A stretch of DNA of 64,000 nucleotides. Origin: Qipengyuania pacifica. Lineage in GTDB: Bacteria > Pseudomonadota > Alphaproteobacteria > Sphingomonadales > Sphingomonadaceae. Of this stretch, positions 1-7,517 are shown piece after piece. The notes under the pieces are model-generated. The model had not been told where the DNA came from. It did not search any database and was given only the letters and a program-made list of their open reading frames with translations. A program made the position numbers and the translations under genes. The stretch covers positions 1 to 64,000 of the forward strand of contig NZ_JAHWXO010000006.1 in the NCBI RefSeq assembly GCF_019857205.1, given 5' to 3'. Every line of letters starts with the position of its first letter. The first letter of the stretch is position 1.

Positions 1-1
1 G

Positions 2-88
2 GGGCAGTTCATGGACGTCAAATCGGATGGCGAGCCGTTCAAGGGTGTCGCCAAGGAACGCGACGGGCGGCGCAGCGACGAGGAATGA
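2..88 (+). CDS. C-terminal end of a protein cut by the window edge
   Basis: The frame is open from base 2 to a TGA at 86-88 and gives 28 residues ending in a charged tail (KERDGRRSDEE). The codons have G/C at the third position like the neighbouring genes, which suggests real coding sequence. Too little is left to name a family. The start lies outside the window. Confidence 0.5.
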   Translation, partial: GQFMDVKSDGEPFKGVAKERDGRRSDEE

Positions 89-140
89 TCGCTGCACGCC
101 CCACTGGCCAGCGCGCGCCGATGCGCGCATAGGCATCCGC

Positions 141-296
141 ATGGCCGATCTCTATCTCAAGAATCTCGAATCCGAACGCCGCCAGCTATGGGCAACCTGC
201 CGCCTCAAGGGGCTGGCGAAGGACACGCCCGAGCGGCAACGGATCGTCGCGATCGACGAGGCGATTGCCGCGCACAAGGCCAAGAAATCGGGCTGA
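141..296 (+). CDS. small conserved hypothetical protein (51 aa)
   Basis: This is a 51-residue charged protein starting MADLYLKNLESERR and ending AAHKAKKSG, probably two helices. A longer in-frame extension back to base 27 exists but would overlap the preceding gene out of frame and reads as low-complexity Arg-rich shadow, so the ATG at 141 is preferred. I do not recognise a domain. The size and composition resemble small unannotated proteins of sphingomonads (recollection, not a search). No clear Shine-Dalgarno sequence is visible. Confidence 0.5.
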   Translation: MADLYLKNLESERRQLWATCRLKGLAKDTPERQRIVAIDEAIAAHKAKKSG

Positions 297-302
297 TCGC
301 TG

Positions 303-761
303 TCAGCCTGTTCGGCGCATCCCGGTCAGCACCCGGTCCAGCGCCTGCAGGAACCGCGAACGGTCGGCCTTGCTGAAGGGCGGCGGGCCGCCCCCGATCC
401 CGTCCATTCCGGCGCGCAGATCCGCCATGATCGCACGCGTGGCGACCGCGCCGCCGATGCTCGCAGTATCGAATGGCTTGCCATTATGTGCCAGCACCTG
501 CGCGCCTTCTTTCAGGCAGCGCTCGGCCAGCAGGATGTCCGCCGTGATCACCACGGTGCTTGGGCTCGCATTGTCGGCGATCCAGTCGTCCGCGGCATCG
601 AAACCGTCGCTCACCACCACGCGTTTTACGCGCTCGCTCACCGGAACGCGGAAGATATCGTTGCTCACTACGCGCACATGCGCGCCATGGCGTTCGGCCA
701 CGCGGTATATCTCGTCTTTCACCGGGCAGGCGTCGGCATCGACCAGGATGGTTGCCGGCAT
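303..761 (-). CDS. YaiI/YqxD (UPF0178) family protein
   Basis: The 152-residue product begins MPATILVDADACPVKDEI, the signature start of the UPF0178/YaiI family (PIN-like fold with an Asp-rich N-terminus). Further family features are the VVVSDGFDAADDWI segment, TADILLAERC near residue 75 and the C-terminal GGGPPPFSKADRSRFLQALD block. Length matches the usual 145-160 residues. PIN-like folds often belong to nucleases, but no activity is established for this family. The start at 761 was chosen because it gives exactly the family N-terminus; longer in-frame ATGs upstream add non-homologous Arg/Pro-rich sequence. Confidence 0.88.
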   Translation of the reverse strand: MPATILVDADACPVKDEIYRVAERHGAHVRVVSNDIFRVPVSERVKRVVVSDGFDAADDWIADNASPSTVVITADILLAERCLKEGAQVLAHNGKPFDTASIGGAVATRAIMADLRAGMDGIGGGPPPFSKADRSRFLQALDRVLTGMRRTG

Positions 762-877
762 ATCGCCGGTATCGTCGGGGCCGGGTCGATCGGGGGATTG
801 GGGCGCGGGCATCGGTGCCGCCTTAGCACCGCATGCCGCCCGCGCATAATTCGGCCGCTTCAAGGCGTGCCGCAGCC

Positions 878-1009
878 TCAGCTGTTCTTCATATTCTCCA
901 GGCCCTTGATCGCACCCGGCTTCTGCGATGGTTGGGACGCGTTGGTCTTGATCTTTTCCTTCTTCGGCTTGCGCGCTTCTCGGCTCTTCTTTGCTTGGCC
1001 TTTGGCCAT
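878..1009 (-). CDS. small basic hypothetical protein (43 aa)
   Basis: A 43-residue Lys-rich protein starts MAKGQAKKSREARKPKKEK and ends IKGLENMKNS. Small highly basic proteins with this start are common in sphingomonads and are often annotated only as hypothetical. An in-frame upstream ATG at 1078 would add 23 residues without coding character, so the internal ATG is favoured. It could bind nucleic acid by charge alone, but that is inference. Confidence 0.6.
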   Translation of the reverse strand: MAKGQAKKSREARKPKKEKIKTNASQPSQKPGAIKGLENMKNS

Positions 1010-1138
1010 GATCGTTTCCAGTCGGGGCGGCATGCCCCGCACGCACCCTACGCTCTTTCCCGCAATCGCCTGCATCAATTCGGCAGGCGCCGGGAAACCG
1101 GACCTGCCGCGATCCGGCCCGGCGAATGCAAGGACGGT

Positions 1139-1564
1139 CTAGCGCCGTCCCATCCGGGCCATCAGCGATACGAAGAATGCCGTCGACCAGCCGAGCAGCA
1201 GGATGCCGTTGATCCCCTCGATCGCGGCGACCAGTTGCCACGCCCGCTCCAGCCCCTCGTCGTCATAACCGATCGTGGCATAGGTGATGGTGCTGAAATA
1301 CACCGATATGTGCAGGTCCGGCAGCGCGCCCGTCAGCCAGTAGAGCAGGGCATAAAGCCAGATTTCGACCCCGTGGATCGCGAACAGGCCCATCACCAGC
1401 GCAAAGGTGAATATCATGCCCGGCAGGCTCACGGGCGAAAGGTGTTCCTGCCGTTCCTCGCGCTGTTCGATCCGCAGCAGCCGGTTCAGCAGCACCAGGC
1501 CGCCCCCATGGATCGCCACCGTTGCCAGCACCATGCCCGTCGCAATCGCAAGCTGCTCGATCAT
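1139..1564 (-). CDS. two-transmembrane ion channel family protein
   Basis: The 141-residue protein has an N-terminal membrane helix (about residues 5-30), a second helix around 48-75, a pore-like segment with TITYATIGYDD at about 91-101 and a last helix at about 118-138. The TxGYxD core resembles the K+ channel selectivity filter (TVGYGD) with Asp in place of the second Gly, as in many bacterial Ion_trans_2 proteins annotated as potassium channel family. There is no cytoplasmic RCK domain. The start at 1564 leaves out an upstream Arg/Pro-rich extension. Ion specificity is not certain. Confidence 0.75.
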   Translation of the reverse strand: MIEQLAIATGMVLATVAIHGGGLVLLNRLLRIEQREERQEHLSPVSLPGMIFTFALVMGLFAIHGVEIWLYALLYWLTGALPDLHISVYFSTITYATIGYDDEGLERAWQLVAAIEGINGILLLGWSTAFFVSLMARMGRR

Positions 1565-1655
1565 CCCGGCCCCTCCTGCCCCGGCAATAGCATATCCGGG
1601 CCGCGCGCACAGTCGCTCCGTCATAACCGGATCGCAGGAAGGGGCACCCCCACAC

Positions 1656-1694
1656 CGAAAAGCCCGCCCCGGATCGCTCCGGGACGGGCCTTCG
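1656..1694 (-). terminator. intrinsic terminator after the PRC-barrel lipoprotein gene
   Basis: On the minus strand a GC-rich stem (GGCCCGTCCCGGA / TCCGGGGCGGGC) with a GCGA-type loop is followed by TTTT. It lies directly downstream of the lipoprotein gene 1720-2166 and before the channel gene, so it likely separates the two transcripts. Confidence 0.7.
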
Positions 1695-1719
1695 CAAAAA
1701 ACGGAAAATTGCGCTGCGC

Positions 1720-2166
1720 TTACATCGTCGTGTTGTTGACAGCGCTCATGTCGGCGTCGGGCAGGGCCGCCAGATCGGCGGCGGTCATGGATGTCTGGAC
1801 ATCGCCGTCGGTGGCATTGCCGCGCAGGGTCAGGCCATCCATCGGAATTTCGACCCAGCGGTCGGGATCGGTGTCTTCCAGTTCGATCACCAGCCCGGTC
1901 ACGGTGCCATTGTCGTCGCGGCGAACCAGCGCGACATCGCCCAGATCGGTACCGTCGGCAGTCACCAAATCGGCGTCCAGCAATTGCGCTTCGGTCATGC
2001 CCAGCGCCGCCTCGTCCGTGCCGGCGGCTACCGCGCTGCGGTCGGCTTCCATCTCGATCTGGTCGTCCATGGTGTCGGCTTGCTGTTCGGCCGGCGTTTC
2101 GCCGCAGGCGGCCGTCAGGGCGGTGGCGCCGACGATGCTCAAAAGGATTGGCTTGGGCAGTTTCAT
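1720..2166 (-). CDS. lipoprotein with PRC-barrel-like domain
   Basis: The 148-residue product has a lipoprotein signal (TALTAAC, lipidated Cys about residue 21), an acidic linker, and a C-terminal domain of about 85 residues. That domain has the PRC-barrel pattern: a DADLVTADGTDLGDV strand pair, then an NGTVTGLVIEL strand, then WVEIPMDGLTL. PRC-barrel proteins bind partners through a small beta-barrel; the exported lipoprotein version is frequent in Erythrobacteraceae and function is unknown. It is divergent from the YbaY-like lipoprotein gene. A GGAAC-N16-CATT sequence upstream hints at stress control. Confidence 0.72.
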   Translation of the reverse strand: MKLPKPILLSIVGATALTAACGETPAEQQADTMDDQIEMEADRSAVAAGTDEAALGMTEAQLLDADLVTADGTDLGDVALVRRDDNGTVTGLVIELEDTDPDRWVEIPMDGLTLRGNATDGDVQTSMTAADLAALPDADMSAVNNTTM

Positions 2167-2198
2167 GAACGGTTCCTTTCACTTTTGTTATGTGTCCC

Positions 2199-2223
2199 AA
2201 TGCTCGTCGCGCCGCCGCGTTCC
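2199..2223 (-). promoter_or_regulatory. possible EcfG-type promoter for the PRC-barrel lipoprotein
   Basis: Read on the minus strand, GGAAC (2223-2219) is followed after 16 bases by CATT (2202-2199), close to the alphaproteobacterial general-stress consensus GGAAC-N16/17-CGTT. Transcription would start about 20-25 bases before the ATG at 2166. The -10 element has one mismatch, so this is tentative. Confidence 0.35.
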
Positions 2224-2243
2224 GCCCGGACGGTGTGGGGCCG

Positions 2244-2269
2244 GGAACGCAGGCGCGCATACCGGCGTT
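2244..2269 (+). promoter_or_regulatory. EcfG-type (general stress sigma) promoter candidate
   Basis: GGAAC at 2244-2248, a 17-base spacer and CGTT at 2266-2269 match the EcfG consensus exactly. The predicted start of transcription lies within a few bases of the ATG at 2278, so the message would be leaderless or nearly so. This fits the weak ribosome site (TGGAA) before that ATG. Confidence 0.55.
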
Positions 2270-2277
2270 TGCTGGAA

Positions 2278-2700
2278 ATGAAGATCCTCGCACCCCTCGC
2301 CGCCGCACTCGCCATCCCTCTGGCCGCCTGTGCCACTGTGCCCTCCAGCGCCGACGTGGTGACGGTTTCGGGCGAAGCCACCTATCGCGAACGCATCGCC
2401 CTGCCGCCGCAGGCGGTGATGTCCGTGCGGATCGAAGATGTCTCGCGCGCCGATGCGCCCGCCACGGTTCTGGCCGAAGAAATCATGCCCACCAATGGGC
2501 GTCAGGTCCCGCTGCCCTTCAGTGTGGAGGTGCCGCGCGACGCCTTGCAGGGTGCCGTGCGCACGACTGCCCGCGTGCGTATCGAAGATGGCTCGGGCCA
2601 GCTCCTCTGGATCACCGATACCAATACGCCCGTCACGCCGACGGCTGGCAGCGACCGTGTGGATCTCGGCAGCCTGATGCTTGTGCGCACGCCCGGCTGA
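2278..2700 (+). CDS. YbaY-like lipoprotein
   Basis: The 140-residue product starts with a lipoprotein signal (PLAAC, Cys18) and continues with a single beta-rich domain. Its pattern is VTVSGEATYRERIALPPQA...RIEDVSRADAP...VPLPFSVEVPRDA...RVRIEDGSGQLLWITDT, the hallmark of the YbaY/YscW type III secretion pilotin-like lipoprotein family. Length fits a one-domain member. The ATG at 2278 is the only start that gives the signal peptide. An exact EcfG-like promoter sits just upstream. The family is envelope-associated, with no defined biochemical role for stand-alone members. Confidence 0.82.
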   Translation: MKILAPLAAALAIPLAACATVPSSADVVTVSGEATYRERIALPPQAVMSVRIEDVSRADAPATVLAEEIMPTNGRQVPLPFSVEVPRDALQGAVRTTARVRIEDGSGQLLWITDTNTPVTPTAGSDRVDLGSLMLVRTPG

Positions 2701-2748
2701 TACGAAAACATTTTCCTACACACCCGGTTTTGTGGCTCATCCTGCCGG

Positions 2749-3210
2749 ATGACCGATGAAACCGACGCGCCACCTGCCTCTCCCGCCCGCCCGAGCAGTC
2801 GGGTGCGGCAGTGCAATGCCGATTATCGCTGGACCGTGCCCAAGGTGAAGGCCTTCCTTCTCGCGCTCGAACAATGCGGGCGCGTGGCGGAGGCGGCGAA
2901 GGCTGTGGGGATGAGCCGGCAGTCGGCCTATGCGCTGCGCGCCCGGCTCGACGGGCCGCAATTCCGCGAAGCGTTCGAAGGGGCCCGGCGCATGGGGTTG
3001 CGGGCCCGCGCGGCTGCCAGCAGGCAGCGTCTGCAGGCTGCTCGCTCGCGCTGGGAAGGGCCGGGCCTTGCCGCGCTCGACTATCTGCGCGCAGCCCCCT
3101 CGCAAGCCGACATATCCGGGGCCTATGCCGACATGCTGGCCGCGCAAGCCGACATGCGGGCCGAACATGCCGACATGATAATGCATGAAGCCGACGCTGC
3201 GGACCCATAA
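2749..3210 (+). CDS. HTH protein with C-terminal xAD heptad repeats
   Basis: The 153-residue protein has a low-complexity N-terminus and then a helix-turn-helix region (about residues 28-68; core GRVAEAAKAVGMSRQSAYAL) like those of phage terminase small subunits or short transcription factors seen in sphingomonads. A basic helix follows, and then five heptads (QADISGA, YADMLAA, QADMRAE, HADMIMH, EADAADP) encoded by an exact 21-base period. The heptads may form a short coiled coil for oligomerisation. The stop codon TAA falls inside the next DNA repeat unit. DNA binding is inferred from the HTH; the target is unknown. Confidence 0.65.
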   Translation: MTDETDAPPASPARPSSRVRQCNADYRWTVPKVKAFLLALEQCGRVAEAAKAVGMSRQSAYALRARLDGPQFREAFEGARRMGLRARAAASRQRLQAARSRWEGPGLAALDYLRAAPSQADISGAYADMLAAQADMRAEHADMIMHEADAADP

Positions 3211-3236
3211 GCCGACGCCTGTTCGCACAAGCCGAC
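3103..3236 (+). repeat. 21-bp-period array of GCCGAC units
   Basis: GCCGAC begins at 3106, 3127, 3148, 3169, 3190 and 3211, each exactly 21 bases apart, and once more at 3231 (20 bases). Most copies read (C/T)A(A/T)GCCGACAT. Five units are coding, the sixth follows the TAA stop of the HTH gene, and the seventh is in the intergenic region. Confidence 0.85.
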
Positions 3237-3393
3237 AAAGTTTTCTCCCTGGACTGTGTAACACCCGGTCCATGTCTCCTCCCGTCGCTGCGCTGAACCC
3301 GGTCGGAAAGTTGCTCATTCGCGTCGAAAACGCGGACCGGAATGCGCCTGCCGGGCGTTGAATAGACAAGCATGCAAAAGGAGAGACAACGCC

Positions 3394-3738
3394 ATGCAAT
3401 TCCAGTTCAATTCGGACAGCAGCGTCATGGGCACGGACGACGTCGCCGAACGCATCGAAGCACAGGTGCGCGAAAAACTGACGCGGTTCGAAGAACGCCT
3501 CACCCGCCTCGAAGTGCACGTCCACAACGAACACCATCACACCCATGGCAATGACGACAAGGGCTGCACCATCGAAGCGCGCCCCCGCGGCGGCAAGCCG
3601 ATCGGCGTGACCGAGCATGGCTCTTCCGTGGATGCCGCTGCGCGCAAGGCGGCCAGCACCATGGCCCAGCGCCTCACCCGCCTGTTCGGCAAGGAAGCGA
3701 AGCACCGGCACGAAGCCCGCCCCGAAAAGGTGATGTAG
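3394..3738 (+). CDS. HPF/RaiA-family ribosome-associated protein, short form
   Basis: The 114-residue product has the hibernation-factor N-domain: MQFQFNSDSSVMGTDDVAERI, then a basic-acidic helix (REKLTRFEERLTRLEVHV), a His-rich loop and the second helix (SSVDAAARKAASTMAQRLTRLF). It lacks the C-terminal dimerisation domain of long HPF, so it resembles YfiA/short HPF. The family binds the 30S decoding region in stationary phase. The ATG at 3394 follows AAGGAGAG at a good distance. An in-frame ATG at 3358 would add 12 residues without family resemblance. Confidence 0.75.
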   Translation: MQFQFNSDSSVMGTDDVAERIEAQVREKLTRFEERLTRLEVHVHNEHHHTHGNDDKGCTIEARPRGGKPIGVTEHGSSVDAAARKAASTMAQRLTRLFGKEAKHRHEARPEKVM

Positions 3739-3922
3739 CCGCGCGCGCCAGTGCATCGACAGCGCGAGTGGGCTTATGTCATTCGTCGCGTCGGTGCACC
3801 GGCTCGCCACATTGTGGCAGCATTTGGGCACATTCAGCCGCGGCGCTCGTTGGATGGAGCGACGATAAGGTCGGCACCGCCGGCCAATACGTTCTCGGAA
3901 CCAATAGAAAAGGGACCCGGAT

Positions 3923-4510
3923 ATGAATAAGCTCGCAATAGCACTCGCCTCGGCCGCATCGCTCGCCATCGCCGCCTGCGCCGAAGAACCTGCCGATAAT
4001 TCCGCCATGGACACTGATGCCGCCGCTGCGGATCAGATGGCCAACGACACCACCACCGAACCCGGCACCATCGTGGAAGTCGCTCAGGGCAACCCGGATT
4101 TCTCCATGCTGGTCTCGGCCGTCACGGCAGCCGATCTCGGTGCAACCCTCTCGGGTGACGGACCCTACACGGTATTCGCACCGACCAATGCTGCGTTTGA
4201 AAAGGTGCCCAAGGCGACCCGTGACGAACTGCTCAGCCCGGCTGGCAAGTCGGACCTGACCGGTATTCTCACATACCATGTAGTCGAAGGCGCAACGCCT
4301 GCCAGCGAACTGACGCAGGCAATCGAGGGCGCCGGTGAAGACGGCTATGAAATCACCACCGTGAACGGTGCCAAGCTGACTGCGACCATGGAAGGCGGCA
4401 ATGTCGTTCTTACCGACGCGGCTGGCAACAAGGCCACCGTCACCATGACGGATGTCGAAGCATCGAATGGCGTCATCCATGCGATCGACACTGTGATGAT
4501 GCCGTCGTAA
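3923..4510 (+). CDS. fasciclin (FAS1) domain lipoprotein
   Basis: The 195-residue protein has a lipobox (AIAAC, Cys19), an acidic linker to about residue 45 and one FAS1 domain with the H1 motif (GPYTVFAPTNAAFEKVP, about 84-100) and H2 motif (GILTYHVVEG, about 117-126), ending in VIHAIDTVMMPS. FAS1 domains mediate adhesion or surface interactions. Secreted one-domain forms are common in sphingomonads and often stress-induced. A ribosome site (AAAAGGGA) precedes the start, and an intrinsic terminator follows. Confidence 0.9.
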   Translation: MNKLAIALASAASLAIAACAEEPADNSAMDTDAAAADQMANDTTTEPGTIVEVAQGNPDFSMLVSAVTAADLGATLSGDGPYTVFAPTNAAFEKVPKATRDELLSPAGKSDLTGILTYHVVEGATPASELTQAIEGAGEDGYEITTVNGAKLTATMEGGNVVLTDAAGNKATVTMTDVEASNGVIHAIDTVMMPS

Positions 4511-4539
4511 TCGACTGCTGATGCTGATCTGAAAATGCG

Positions 4540-4568
4540 AAGGGCGATCCGTTCGGGTCGCCCTTTTC
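4540..4568 (+). terminator. intrinsic terminator after the fasciclin gene
   Basis: GGGCGA (4542-4547) pairs with TCGCCC (4558-4563) around an inner CCG-TT-CGG, followed by TTTT. It sits 30 bases after the fasciclin stop and abuts the convergent membrane-protein gene. Confidence 0.8.
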
Positions 4569-4993
4569 TATGTAGGTGACGGGTTCACACCGCGCCGTTG
4601 ATCCACAATCAGCCCCACGACCATCACAATCAGGCACGGTAGAGACCAGAACCCCGCAATGCGTTCGGCCACCATATGGGGGGTGGGCGGAAGCACAACG
4701 GCCAGTACGGTGAACACGACCGAAGTCATATGAAACGCCGCAAACCAGATGGGCCAGTAGCGCCCACTCGACAATGCGTATCGCATCACGACGACCAAAA
4801 GCAGCACATCGACAGCTGCGACGAGGGGAAGCGAAATGCGCTCTTGCAAGAAAAGGCTGGCGCCAGCCGAAATTAGCGCTGCTGCCGCAATCGCGGTAAT
4901 TACCCTGCGGTCGTAGCGATTACCTGCCTGCCATCCGAGTGTCAGTGCCGTGAGCAGAAACAGCCAGAAGGCAAGCAGGAAAATCACGTTCAT
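4568..4993 (-). CDS. small integral membrane protein (141 aa), third gene of LuxR-TM operon
   Basis: The 141-residue protein is almost entirely hydrophobic, with about five membrane helices (roughly 2-20, 30-49, 55-72, 80-100 and 110-130) and a short RRGVNPSPT tail. I do not recognise a named family. It begins 3 bases after the stop of the 115-aa gene, so it is very likely cotranscribed with it and with the membrane-anchored LuxR regulator upstream. Confidence 0.65.
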   Translation of the reverse strand: MNVIFLLAFWLFLLTALTLGWQAGNRYDRRVITAIAAAALISAGASLFLQERISLPLVAAVDVLLLVVVMRYALSSGRYWPIWFAAFHMTSVVFTVLAVVLPPTPHMVAERIAGFWSLPCLIVMVVGLIVDQRRGVNPSPT

Positions 4994-4996
4994 TGT

Positions 4997-5344
4997 TCAG
5001 GCAGCCAGGTCCACGGCAACATCGTCTGAAAGGCGAGCGCTTGCTTCATGAAGCGGTGGGCATCCGAACGCCACCGTTTCCAGATTGGACGCATTCTGGA
5101 TCTTGATCAGTTCCCTGGTGGCGCGGCTCAGGTCTTCCCGGCTGCTGATCGCTTTCGTCAGTCCCGTTCCGGCCATTGCAAGGGCGCCCTGCGCCGTACT
5201 GATGGGAAGGCGTGACGCTTTGCTCACCTCGACAATGCTGGCGCACAGATGTGCAAGCGACATCACGGCCTGATCGACTGCCTCGACCGATTTCTGCGTA
5301 TCGCTGGCGACTACCTGGCCCGCTGCTGGTTCGATATCATGCAT
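4997..5344 (-). CDS. hypothetical helical protein (115 aa), second gene of LuxR-TM operon
   Basis: The product starts MHDIEPAAGQVVASDTQKSV and is predicted mostly alpha-helical and soluble, with one PPLHEASAR turn near residue 96. No domain is recognised. The ATG at 5344 was chosen because AGGA lies about 8 bases upstream, while earlier in-frame ATGs run into the intergenic gap. The regulator gene ends 53 bases upstream and the membrane-protein gene follows within 3 bases, so it may act with one or both. Confidence 0.62.
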   Translation of the reverse strand: MHDIEPAAGQVVASDTQKSVEAVDQAVMSLAHLCASIVEVSKASRLPISTAQGALAMAGTGLTKAISSREDLSRATRELIKIQNASNLETVAFGCPPLHEASARLSDDVAVDLAA

Positions 5345-5397
5345 GGTTATGTCCTTTCTCGCCGTCTCCACGATTGGAGAATGCAGGGGGCATGAAA

Positions 5398-5883
5398 TCA
5401 TCCGGATACGTGCCTGACCATCTCGGAAAGGCCCAAAATGAATACAACCGCGAGGCAGGTCAGCATCAGGCTGAGGATGCCGATGCGGATTATCCACATG
5501 ATACGATCTTTGGTCGACGCTGCGTTCACCCCGCCTCCGATCGGAGGGAAAATGGGAAGATAGCCTGATCGCCGGTAAACTTCGCTAGGGCGAGGGAGCG
5601 GGCTCAGGTGATGCTGGCGCTTATCGCGCGACGGTGCTTGAGGAGGTTCGGTGCCTTCCGAGACTTCCACAAGCTCTTGATCGTGAAGGAGGGAAACAGC
5701 TTCCAGACGACTGTGAACGCCCAAATTTTCAAGCGCAGCCGAAATGTGCTGGTCTACTGTACGCGGGGAAATGCCCAGTTCACGGGCGATCTGCTTTGAG
5801 CTCAGCCCATCCTGAAGCAGCAGCATACATTCTTTCTGGCGCCCAGTTAATGGATCGTCCTGATGCTGCGGTGCTGCTCGCAT
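5398..5883 (-). CDS. membrane-anchored LuxR-type transcription regulator
   Basis: The 161-residue protein has an N-terminal GerE/LuxR DNA-binding domain (about residues 10-70: LTGRQKECMLLLQDGLSSKQIARELGISPRTVDQHI), a Pro-rich linker and one C-terminal membrane helix (about 128-150: IMWIIRIGILSLMLTCLAVVF split over the bilayer). There is no receiver or ligand-binding domain. The order (HTH inside, single helix at the end) suggests a membrane-tethered regulator, released or re-oriented by a membrane signal. It is the first gene of a three-gene operon whose third product is polytopic. GGAGGAAAGG precedes the ATG. Confidence 0.78.
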   Translation of the reverse strand: MRAAPQHQDDPLTGRQKECMLLLQDGLSSKQIARELGISPRTVDQHISAALENLGVHSRLEAVSLLHDQELVEVSEGTEPPQAPSRDKRQHHLSPLPRPSEVYRRSGYLPIFPPIGGGVNAASTKDRIMWIIRIGILSLMLTCLAVVFILGLSEMVRHVSG

Positions 5884-6074
5884 CTATTCCTTTCCTCCAT
5901 TGTCGAACGAATTTCCAGGATGCGGAAATGTTCCCACGATTGGGTATGAAATATAAGTATAATATGGTCTAGCCGCGCAAGCATTTCGTAAAATTCCAAA
6001 AGCCACGCGGCCGCCTCTCGCTCTGATTTGCGATCGTTGGGGAACCAGCGGCCCTGACAGGCGCTAATGTCGTC

Positions 6075-6641
6075 ATGAGATATCTAGCCATTCCTCTCGC
6101 CGCGGCTCTTTTGTCCGCGTGCTCATCGCAGGACGATAACCCTTCTGCTGCGACGCAATCCGAGGCAGCTACCAAAGCCATCGCCAGTCCCGCATCCGAC
6201 AAAACCGCGTCGCCCGGGCCAAAAACACTAACGCTCGAGGGGCTGGGAGGCCTGACAATTGGGCGGCCGGTACCCGCCAACAGCAATTTTACTGCGGGCG
6301 ACGGTCAGATCGGAAATGGGTGCGAAACCCTGTCATCTCCCGAATGGCCGGGGGTTTACGCCATTCGAACCAACGGAGAAGTGCGCCGCATTTCAGTCGC
6401 TGATGGTAGCGGCGTAAAGCTCATTGAAGGCATTGGTCCAGGTTCGACCATCGAGGACGTGCGTGCTGAATTCCCGAGCTTCCGGGAAGAGCCTCACAAA
6501 TATACCGGTCCTGAAGGCAAATACCTTACCCAGCCCGGCGATGAGCCCAGACTTCGGTTCGAGATTAACCCGGACGGGAAGGTTTCCATCATCCATGTCG
6601 GTGTGATGCCCGAGCTGGGTTATGTTGAAGGCTGTGCCTAA
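6075..6641 (+). CDS. hypothetical lipoprotein (188 aa)
   Basis: A lipobox (LLSAC, Cys16) is followed by an Ala/Ser-rich linker and a beta-rich domain of about 130 residues containing LEGLGGLTIGRPVP, two cysteines (GCETLS and the terminal EGCA) and the pattern GVKLIEGIGPGSTIEDVRAEFP. That last pattern recurs in lipoproteins whose domain asks whether an input crosses a threshold, but I know of no defined function. The two cysteines could form a disulfide. The start gives the signal peptide directly. It is divergent from the LuxR-TM operon. Confidence 0.65.
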   Translation: MRYLAIPLAAALLSACSSQDDNPSAATQSEAATKAIASPASDKTASPGPKTLTLEGLGGLTIGRPVPANSNFTAGDGQIGNGCETLSSPEWPGVYAIRTNGEVRRISVADGSGVKLIEGIGPGSTIEDVRAEFPSFREEPHKYTGPEGKYLTQPGDEPRLRFEINPDGKVSIIHVGVMPELGYVEGCA

Positions 6642-6688
6642 ATTATCGCCGTCGCTGTTCTACCAAGCGAGCGCCCACACAGACCAGT

Positions 6689-7309
6689 TTACTGCGTGAC
6701 CGCGGGGCGCGGCGAGATAGGAAGAGGTTCTCCAATCTCGGCATCGCTTCTGCGCACATTATCAGAGCCTGGAGGTCGCTGGCTCTTAATTGAGGCGTCG
6801 GCCACCTGCATTTTTGCGCGAACAGATTTGATCGCTTGCGCCTCTTTCGACCCGGTTTCTGCGTTTTCGCTGAATGCGTTCTTTGTCCGATCGGATTGAT
6901 AGGCGCGATCGAACGCTTCAGTAGCTCGATTGTTTGTGGGGTGCCAGTCCGCCAAACGATCAATCTCGTTATTGTCGAGTTCCCATTCCTGCTTGGTATC
7001 GACCCCGCTTTCGTCGAACGGGCCGCGCCATTCATTTCGTGAATTACGCAAGCGCCCATGCCTGGCCAATTCGGCAACGGGAATAGTCCCGGAGGGTGTC
7101 ACCAATGGATAGTGATTGGGCAGTTTTCGGCTGTCAGATGGCTGGTAATCCCCAATGGCAGAATTTCCCGACATATCGGGAAGAACTTTAGTCGGCTTTG
7201 TCAGACTAGTTGTTGAGCCGATGGAGGATCCGCCTAACGCCCCCGCGCACACGACGGCAAACACGGCGGGGGCGGCGTACCAGACGAAATGGAGACGCGT
7301 CGACTTCAT
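6689..7309 (-). CDS. hypothetical protein with N-terminal membrane/signal segment (206 aa)
   Basis: One hydrophobic helix (about residues 9-28, WYAAPAVFAVVCAGALGG) precedes a polar, low-hydrophobicity region rich in Arg, Asp and Ser, with no recognisable fold. Codon third positions are less GC-rich than in the neighbours, so transfer or relaxed selection is possible. It is probably anchored and exposed to the periplasm. No family is recognised. Confidence 0.45.
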   Translation of the reverse strand: MKSTRLHFVWYAAPAVFAVVCAGALGGSSIGSTTSLTKPTKVLPDMSGNSAIGDYQPSDSRKLPNHYPLVTPSGTIPVAELARHGRLRNSRNEWRGPFDESGVDTKQEWELDNNEIDRLADWHPTNNRATEAFDRAYQSDRTKNAFSENAETGSKEAQAIKSVRAKMQVADASIKSQRPPGSDNVRRSDAEIGEPLPISPRPAVTQ

Positions 7310-7517
7310 GCATGCAGTGTTTCATCTGCATACCCGCAAGGCAAGCCATTGGTACGTTCCGTTCTATTGGCCGGTCCTTCGCAGAGGGAAAAGATATGTG
7401 CGAATTAGGGGTGATGGAGCTTATAGGGGACTTGGCTTCTCTCCCGGCTGCCGCATTCTTCAAGGCAGACAAACAGTGGGAAGGCGCAAAAACGCATTGG
7501 TTATCACAGGAAAAGCG

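Noticed and set aside
2737-4014. 425-codon minus-strand open frame over the HTH and HPF genes
   Set aside because: It runs across several well-supported plus-strand genes and contains the repeat read in reverse as HVRPACRLARPACR-like sequence.
5905-5940. GGAAC ... CGTT upstream of the LuxR-TM gene
   Set aside because: The spacer is 20 bases, too long for the EcfG consensus of 16-17.
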